This document shows positions 30,901-36,573 of a stretch of DNA of 36,573 nucleotides, piece after piece. A program made the translations under genes and the position numbers. Every line of letters starts with the position of its first letter. Within the stretch, counting starts at the first letter, position 1. The notes under the pieces are model-generated. The model was given only the letters and a program-made list of their open reading frames with translations, did not search any database and was not told the DNA's origin. Location: assembly GCA_900073065.1 (NCBI GenBank), contig FJOG01000036.1:280549-317121 (forward strand), read 5' to 3'. The DNA comes from Phialocephala subalpina (lineage: Eukaryota > Ascomycota > Leotiomycetes > Helotiales > Mollisiaceae).

Positions 30901-31679
30901 ATGGTAGGGCATGCTTCCCGTGGAGTGTTCCCGCACATTCGAAGCTCGTAATTGATGTCTTTAGTCCTGAACTTCAACGTGGAATCATTGTCTACGGCAC
31001 GCTTGAAGAAGTCGACGAGAACCGGAAATCTGTTTTGATGTTCGATTCCGATTGGTGCATTTGGGTATATCTTTCTTGCTGTCCCGGGGACGGACTTCGA
31101 GTTTGAGTAATGTTGAACGATCTGACCCGTCTTGGACGGGACAGAACCAACACTGTCGGCTGTAGAAAGGGTCGAAAATGTCGAGCTGCCTAAGGATGTA
31201 ATGAAACCGGTGGATGTACTGGGAAGATTCTCGATTGTAGAAGTATCCTCGGTCGATTTAGCAGAGTCGTCACCAGCATCAATACCATTGGTGAGTGGCT
31301 CGTGGACCTCTCCATTGTATTCTTCCTTGACATGTGAGCCGGATATAGAATGCTTGACCGTGCGATCCGTAGGAGAGATGTAGACAGCTCGATCAGAACC
31401 AACGGAGCCTGAAGCGGACGTGTTAGTATCCGGCTGCGATTGTTTCTGACAGTCAGTTGGTTGAGTTGAGGTTTTGAGGCTGATAAGGTGTATGCGGCAA
31501 GTCAACCTATTTTCTAGAATTGGATGCGAGCAATTGCAGACGAGGTCTACATCATCTGCTTCGCAAACTGGGTATTGCAGGCTCATGTCTGGACGTCCTC
31601 GATGTCCGTTCTTGACCTGGCCGCTCCAAGCCTCAACCATTTGACCTCGTGGCACAGATTTGACGATTGAAATACTCAT
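27955..31679 (-). CDS. PA-clan protease-like domain fused to kinesin-light-chain-type TPR array
   Basis: Two exons (31679-29912, 29858-27955) with a 53-bp intron give 1223 residues from the ATG at 31679 (MSISIVKSVPRGQ). Residues about 80-220 are low complexity, rich in Ser/Thr. A trypsin-like fold is suggested by three spaced motifs: KLYGMTVDHVRL (His376), LDWALIQF (Asp506) and GDCGSLIV (Cys596), followed by VYGHVVAANPLGQAYATPI, a strand pattern I remember from fungal GDSGS/GDCGS proteins. The intron falls just before the nucleophile motif. After a helical linker, eight 42-residue repeats of the TPR_12/kinesin light chain type follow (HP-TLTS---NLAQVLE--G-Y--AE), then a degenerate ninth. No NB-ARC or NACHT motif lies between. 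TPR arrays of this kind bind proteins, so a regulated protease or a signalling sensor is plausible. An earlier exon cannot be excluded. Confidence 0.75.
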
Positions 31680-32209
31680 CGCCTTGGATGCACATGAACC
31701 GGAATGTAGCCAGCTGCTGAGCACGGTGCCATGGATGATATTCTAGTGAACGTTGATAATGATGTTGAGGTCTGGGACGGAAACCAAGGCAGCGGCTACG
31801 GCAACAAATCAAGTCAGGTGCCGAATAACGTTAAGGCTCCCTGCAGCTGCCACATGCAGCTCCATTGTCGGCGGCATCCTGGGAGGATCTTCGTGATGTC
31901 TGCAAAGGGCGACAGATGCAAATCCAAGATGGTGAGGTTCATTGACATCGAATTCTAATTGAAGCTCGCTGAATTCAATAAGAACCACGAGGAATGCTAT
32001 TTGTCAATTGATGCCCTCGAAGTCTCAATCCCAATGTCCGTCCCATTCTCTTCCCATCTTCGTCGAAGATCATCGAGGCTGTGCCGCACACCGCCCGGAC
32101 GCCACTTGAGGCAGTGCTGAGCCGTTGAGCCCTTCACAGTATCAAAGTATGATAAGGCAAGGTCAAGGCTGCGATCGTGATTTTTGATGCGATTTCTTTA
32201 AGAAATGAA
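31680..32209. other. divergent promoter region
   Basis: The 530 bases separate the minus-strand protease-TPR gene from the plus-strand membrane-protein gene. A plus-strand 75-codon frame at 31731-31958 has no motif. No clear regulatory word was seen. Confidence 0.4.
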
Positions 32210-33373
32210 ATGCTATTGGAAGCGTCGACAGATGAGCGACGAGCAATTGCACGGGAAGTGTTTGGCGAGAAGGGAGACCCAATCGCTCTTTCCGCATATT
32301 TCGACCTCTACGATTCCCTGACCAGGTCCCAAACCCGACATGCGATCATCCAAGTACGTGAACCTGTTCTAAGATCGCACGAAGATGTCTTGCGATTACT
32401 TCGTGAGCTCAAGGCAAATCACCAAAGCACGTACACCGAGTTCCGAGAACGAGTTCGCGTGTCTACGGGCGCAACGTCGAGTCCTGACGATGTTGACGTC
32501 GACTATGCGATCAATATCGCTGTTCACTTGACGCTGATGATCGACTGCACGGTGACGGATAGCCATTCAGCGGGATACGAAATCGATGGGTACAGGCCAG
32601 TAAAGTGGAAGGACAATGTACGCTTCAGCGACTTTGTGAGCGGTGTATTCTCGACGGACCCCGAGGCACATCGCTCTCGCGTCTCCGAGGCCCAGAGAAA
32701 CTGCAACATGCTGAAAGGTTGGAAGCTGAGGAAAAGGGCACATGTCACCTTCCAGCCGACGGATGATCTGAGGGAACATCTGCTGTATGATCCTCAAGCA
32801 AATGTAGTGAGGTTGTTCCGGCATACAGCGTTCCTCAAAGCTCAACTCAGAAGATCAACTTCAATTGCTGGGACCCGTGATATGCCAGAATGCCTTGCAA
32901 TGTAAGCAGCTCATATGTCGACTCCCAAGTGTCACGCTCTAACAGCAAACAGGGGTACCTTACCGCCACAGCTGCTCCTCGAAACCTTGCATTCTCTGCA
33001 GTTCATTCTCTTCCCCTCATTCGATCAGAAGTCATTCAGGCTGCTCGAAAGTCTCGTGCACGGCAAAGTTCCGAACCTCGACGCAGATTGTCTTTCCTAC
33101 GATGGTCTCATCAGAGAAATGCCAGCCAATTTCGAATATCGTTACTGGGGCAGCAGGCTCGTAAGGCTACACCAGCTTGCTAGAAACCCGAAACCTCGGT
33201 CACGTTTGGGGCAATGGGTTGAGCGCCATACCTCTGAGAGAAATGCTTTGTATGTAGCACTTCTGGGGCTCTTTTTAGCCGTACTCTTTGGATTTTTGGG
33301 TGTGGTGATTGGGATTGTTCAGACTTGGATTGCGTATCAGGCTTGGAAATACCCACAGCAGCCTGCAGCATAA
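32210..33373 (+). CDS. fungal protein of unknown function with C-terminal membrane anchor
   Basis: Two exons (32210-32901, 32953-33373) with a 51-bp intron (GTAAGC donor, CTAACAG branch) give 370 residues from the first ATG in frame; an upstream GTG start or an extra exon would add a few residues. The N-terminal part is soluble and helical (STDERRAIAREVFGEK...). After a conserved-looking LPPQLLLETLHSLQFILFP and FEYRYWGSRLVRLHQL come RHTSERNALYVALLGLFLAVLFGFLG and VVIGIVQTWIAYQAWKYP, one or two membrane helices. The ending RHTSERNAL + helix + WIAYQAWK is one I recognise from many ascomycete proteins without known function. Its 5' side is divergent from the protease-TPR gene. Confidence 0.75.
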
Positions 33374-33684
33374 TATGACAAGATGAGAAGGTAGTACTAG
33401 CGTAGTACGGGCTCGTCGTCGGCGCCAGGTCGAATACGAAGAAAATGATCGATACAAGTTGCCTGTGCGAAAACAAACCAAAAGAAGATTTCGCAAACCA
33501 ATTCTGTCGAGGAAGCTTATAGTCCCCCACAAGGTCGAAATTTTGATAACTAGAGGCATGGAAAAGAGATAAAAAGCCTGATTTTAGAGTGAAGATCACC
33601 GTTCTACCTTGTAGGGTGGTTTTCCACAGTTCATACGTCAAAAAAAATAACCTCAACCCATTTCAGTCCAGCCGCAGCCGCTCT

Positions 33685-35479
33685 TCATCCCGACCTGGTA
33701 ATTTTCGACGACACACCAGGCATACGATAACATTTCAAGTCGGTCAGCCGCATCACTAACGTCGACGTAGCCTCGGACAACCCCACCGCATTCTTATTTT
33801 CCGCATTTTCCGCAAGCCCAGTACCGAGCCCCTTAACATCAACTATTCTCCCCGCCAAATCGACTTTCATACTTGTGCATTCCTTCCCTGCCCCTCCGTG
33901 TGATCGTAATTCCAGTACTTTGCCCACGACACTCGCACTCATGCCTCCGCTATCCGCCACAGCAAGATCTGGCTCCAATTGGACCACAGAAGTCTGCCAG
34001 ACGTATTGCAACGAGCGCTTCCCCTCTGGTCGCCACATCTCCTTCTCCGGCGGACTCGTGAAAGCTACGATGAGCCTACTAGAGCTCTTTCCCTCGACCT
34101 TCAGATCCTCTCCCCGGACAAGCATCACGTGGAACCAGTCCTGCGCCGCTATGATCTTGTGCAGTTCCTCGACACTAAGCTCAGGTGTCGTGGCGAGATT
34201 GGCCACCAGGGTGGATGCTTGCAGATCGAGCTGGAATTGGGACTCATTTTGGTGAAAGCGGTAATTTGGCAGTTTTCCACTGAGGAAGTGGGCAACATTC
34301 AGGAAGGATAGAATGTTTGTAGTGCTGATTGAAAGAGTGGACTCGCCCTCAGCACGAGGAGCTCGCGGTGCGGTGGCAAGTGTGAATATGGTAGCCCAGA
34401 GCTGGAAGAAAGAGAAGATGAATGAAGGCTAACCAGAAATGAGTCAGTCTGTATTGATATAAAAACACTCGGGAGATGCTTACACATTCCGAGCAACAGG
34501 CTTTGAACTGCTCCCATGTCACATAATCATCGCTACCCGGGAATTGATGAGCCAAAAAGGCAGATGCAAGTTCGGAAGCTCGTGATACTTCGTCCGGGCC
34601 GGGAATGAAACGAGAGAACATAATGTCTCCGGAGCGTTGGTACATGTCGTGATAGGACAGCCCAGCTCTCCAGCGTCTATCTTCTGCACGTTGCAGTAAG
34701 AAGAGCTGAATCAAAATCTGCAAATCGGCTTTGCTTACTGCAGTAGATGACCCTCTGACTGTCGACCGCTTGTGGTCAGCAAGTAGGAGGCGATGTGCAG
34801 CGGCTTCAAACTCCCCATCGGCTACCGTAGCTCGTCCATGGTGCATATTCTCATTCATGATGGGTTGCGTAAAAGCAATAGTATCTTTGATATCTTGAAG
34901 CTGGAGCGATTCCTGCGGATCCTGAGACTGGGTCCCTGATTGCGGCCAAGGAGTGCTCAAGCTCCTGAAGACAATACGTGTGAGTCGCGGCACCTTGTCG
35001 GTGTAGGACTCTTCTGTGACTGTGGAAAAAGGCCGGGAAAAAGGCCGGCCATCTGACTTGGCTCCTAAAAGCTCATAACCGCGTGAGACAATGAATGCAA
35101 ATGCTCTCCTGAACGCTTTGACATCGATTTCTGGTTCGTTTGACCGTGCCGAGAAAGGAAAGTAGGCGCCGGTGGAGAAAGTGCACCAGAGTAGTGGTAC
35201 GCAAGTAGTCACTGCTGGGTTTTCAGGTAGCCTGGCGTTAATGTATCTAGCAAAGCTGTCTCTGTTCCACACGCGTTTGCCGCTGGGATTGGTCGTTGCA
35301 TAGTTTGAGAAAATCTTCTCGACATCTTCGATACCATCCAGCAGTTGATCAAGTGCTTTATCCAGATGGTTTAGGCAAGAAGCAGAATTGATGTCTTCGA
35401 GATATCGTCGCGTCGCTCGCTCAGCGGATGCCTTGCTGTGGCCGATCAGCGGTGTGAGAAGGCGGTCGCGCCAGGCCAT
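33685..35479 (-). CDS. conserved fungal protein, possibly EF-hand/TLDc-related
   Basis: Two exons (35479-34484, 34428-33685) with a 55-bp intron (GTAAGC donor, GTTAG acceptor) give 579 residues. Exon 1 begins MAWRDRLLTPLIG and contains KRVWNRDSFARYINARLPENPAV, CVPLLWCTFSTGAYFPF and EIDVKAFRRAFAFIVSRGYELLG. The ending YVTWEQFKACCSEC looks EF-hand-like. Exon 2 opens with a hydrophobic PSFIFSFFQLWATIFTLA. Its later part (LIVAFTSPPEKEMWRP...WQTSVVQLEPDLAV) faintly recalls the TLDc strand order, so a relationship to RTC5/MEAK7-type proteins is possible but unproven. Exon 2 alone would look like a separate 173-residue gene if the intron were missed. Function unknown. Confidence 0.7.
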
Positions 35480-35632
35480 TTTCTGCCGTTGAGACCTATT
35501 TTCTTTGCTTATAGCGTCAGATACCGGGAATGTCTCAGGTTGTAGGTTGTTTTCGTTGTCGATGTTTGTTGTTGATGGTGTTCAAAAGCATCTCAGGATC
35601 ACTGCCCCGTGTCAGGATGAGGTTCGGTAGGC

Positions 35633-35646
35633 GTATCACGTGAATG
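35633..35646. promoter_or_regulatory. TCACGTGA element upstream of 35479 gene
   Basis: The same 14-mer GTATCACGTGAATG as at 16550-16563 lies about 155 bases before the start codon at 35479. Both are in promoters of minus-strand genes and read in the same orientation. Confidence 0.45.
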
Positions 35647-35774
35647 TCATGCAACTTATGGTATACGTGGACCTGTTCTGCCTATCTTTACTTGGATATG
35701 CCGCCTGCTGAATGTGGCGATGCTTGATATCAGATCACTGCAATACTATTGAGACAGGGAGCAACCTCTAGCCT

Positions 35775-36573
35775 ATACTATTTAAAAAGATTTATATTAA
35801 TATATTTTGATAATAATAAATTTTTTTCTTTTATTATTTAAATATTAATTCTGGTAATTATATATTATATATATTCTTGCGATAAATAAAAAAGCGATAT
35901 TAATTATGAATTTATTATATTATATAAAATATTATACTTTTATAATAATTGGTTTTACTTATTTTATTTCTACGAAATATTTTAATTAATTATTTAATAT
36001 AAAGGTTTATTTTAAAAATCTTAGGAATATAAGGATTATATTTAAAAGTTTTAATTTCAAATTCACGTGTTTTAAAAGGTAATAAAAGATTAAAACGTAA
36101 TATTATTTAGATTTTAATATATTTATAATTTTTATTTTTTTATTTTATTTCTTTATATTTATTATTTCTTTTTAATTTGATTATTTTCTTTATTTATATT
36201 AGAATTCTTTTAATTTAAATTTAAATTTTCTTTAAAAATATATTATTTTAATATTTAATTTAAATTATTTTTAATTTTATTCAAATTAAAAAAAATTAAG
36301 AAATTAAAATATTTTTATTAGTTTTATTTTTAAATGAATTTTATATTAATATTTATAAATATAAATATTAGTATTATTCTTTAAAATAATATTATTAACA
36401 TGATTTTATTTGTATTTAAAAATAAAAAGAATTAAAAAGAAATTTAAAATTATTATTTAATATTTATATTAATTAATTTTAATTTTTTTATTCTTTTTAA
36501 TATATATTCTAATATTCTTTTCTTTCAAAATAATTTTTATTATATATAATTTATAAATATTCTTTTTAATAAT
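35775..36573. repeat. third AT-rich (RIP-type) island, continuing past the window
   Basis: Composition falls abruptly to almost pure A/T after 35775, with TpA-rich runs and no frames. It resembles the islands at 1-2640 and 25920-26629. The source is unrecognisable. Confidence 0.75.

Noticed and set aside
35775..36573. Telomere-proximal sequence
   Set aside because: No TTAGGG-type repeats are present; it is only AT-rich.

Overview
The window looks like nuclear DNA of a filamentous ascomycete (Pezizomycotina). Genes carry short GT-AG introns of about 45-80 bases with CTAAC-like branch sites. A HET-domain gene and other fungal-only families are present, and GC-balanced gene blocks sit between very AT-rich blocks of the kind left by repeat-induced point mutation (RIP). 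A RIP-like mutated copy of the HET gene confirms that type of process directly. I cannot place the genus; Leotiomycetes or Dothideomycetes would fit. Layout. 1-2640 is an AT-rich island, followed by a 10-bp tandem array and the 3' remnant of a multicopper oxidase (2974-3719). 4726-5356 is a secreted LPMO-like (chitin-binding type 4) protein. 6662-16468 is a compact metabolic block: a METTL7-like methyltransferase, a DUF7726-type nuclear protein, a secreted GMC oxidoreductase, a 2-oxoglutarate dioxygenase of the XanA/TauD type, a second SAM methyltransferase and a cytosolic type-B carboxylesterase. No polyketide or peptide synthase is present, so this may be a catabolic or tailoring set rather than a complete biosynthetic cluster. 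16564-18797 is gene-poor. 18798-27450 is a dynamic accessory region: an intact HET gene with a C-terminal membrane helix, a possible F-box/LRR-like small gene, a dynamin-like GTPase lacking its G3 motif, a DUF6594 membrane protein, a 481-bp non-autonomous Mutator-like element with 9-bp target-site duplications, a frameshifted nuclease-like pseudogene, a second AT island holding the mutated HET copy, and another nuclease-like fragment. 27955-35479 holds three larger genes: a 1223-residue protein joining a trypsin-fold (PA clan) protease-like domain to a kinesin-light-chain-type TPR array, a C-terminally membrane-anchored fungal protein, and a 579-residue protein that may be related to EF-hand/TLDc proteins. 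A third AT island begins near 35775 and runs to the end. The most notable candidate system is the protease-TPR gene, whose apparent His-Asp-Cys triad sits in a sensor-like repeat protein. It lies near HET, dynamin-like and DUF6594 genes, families frequent in fungal allorecognition and accessory regions. That functional link is inference. All gene models, splice sites and domain calls were made by eye, without database searches.
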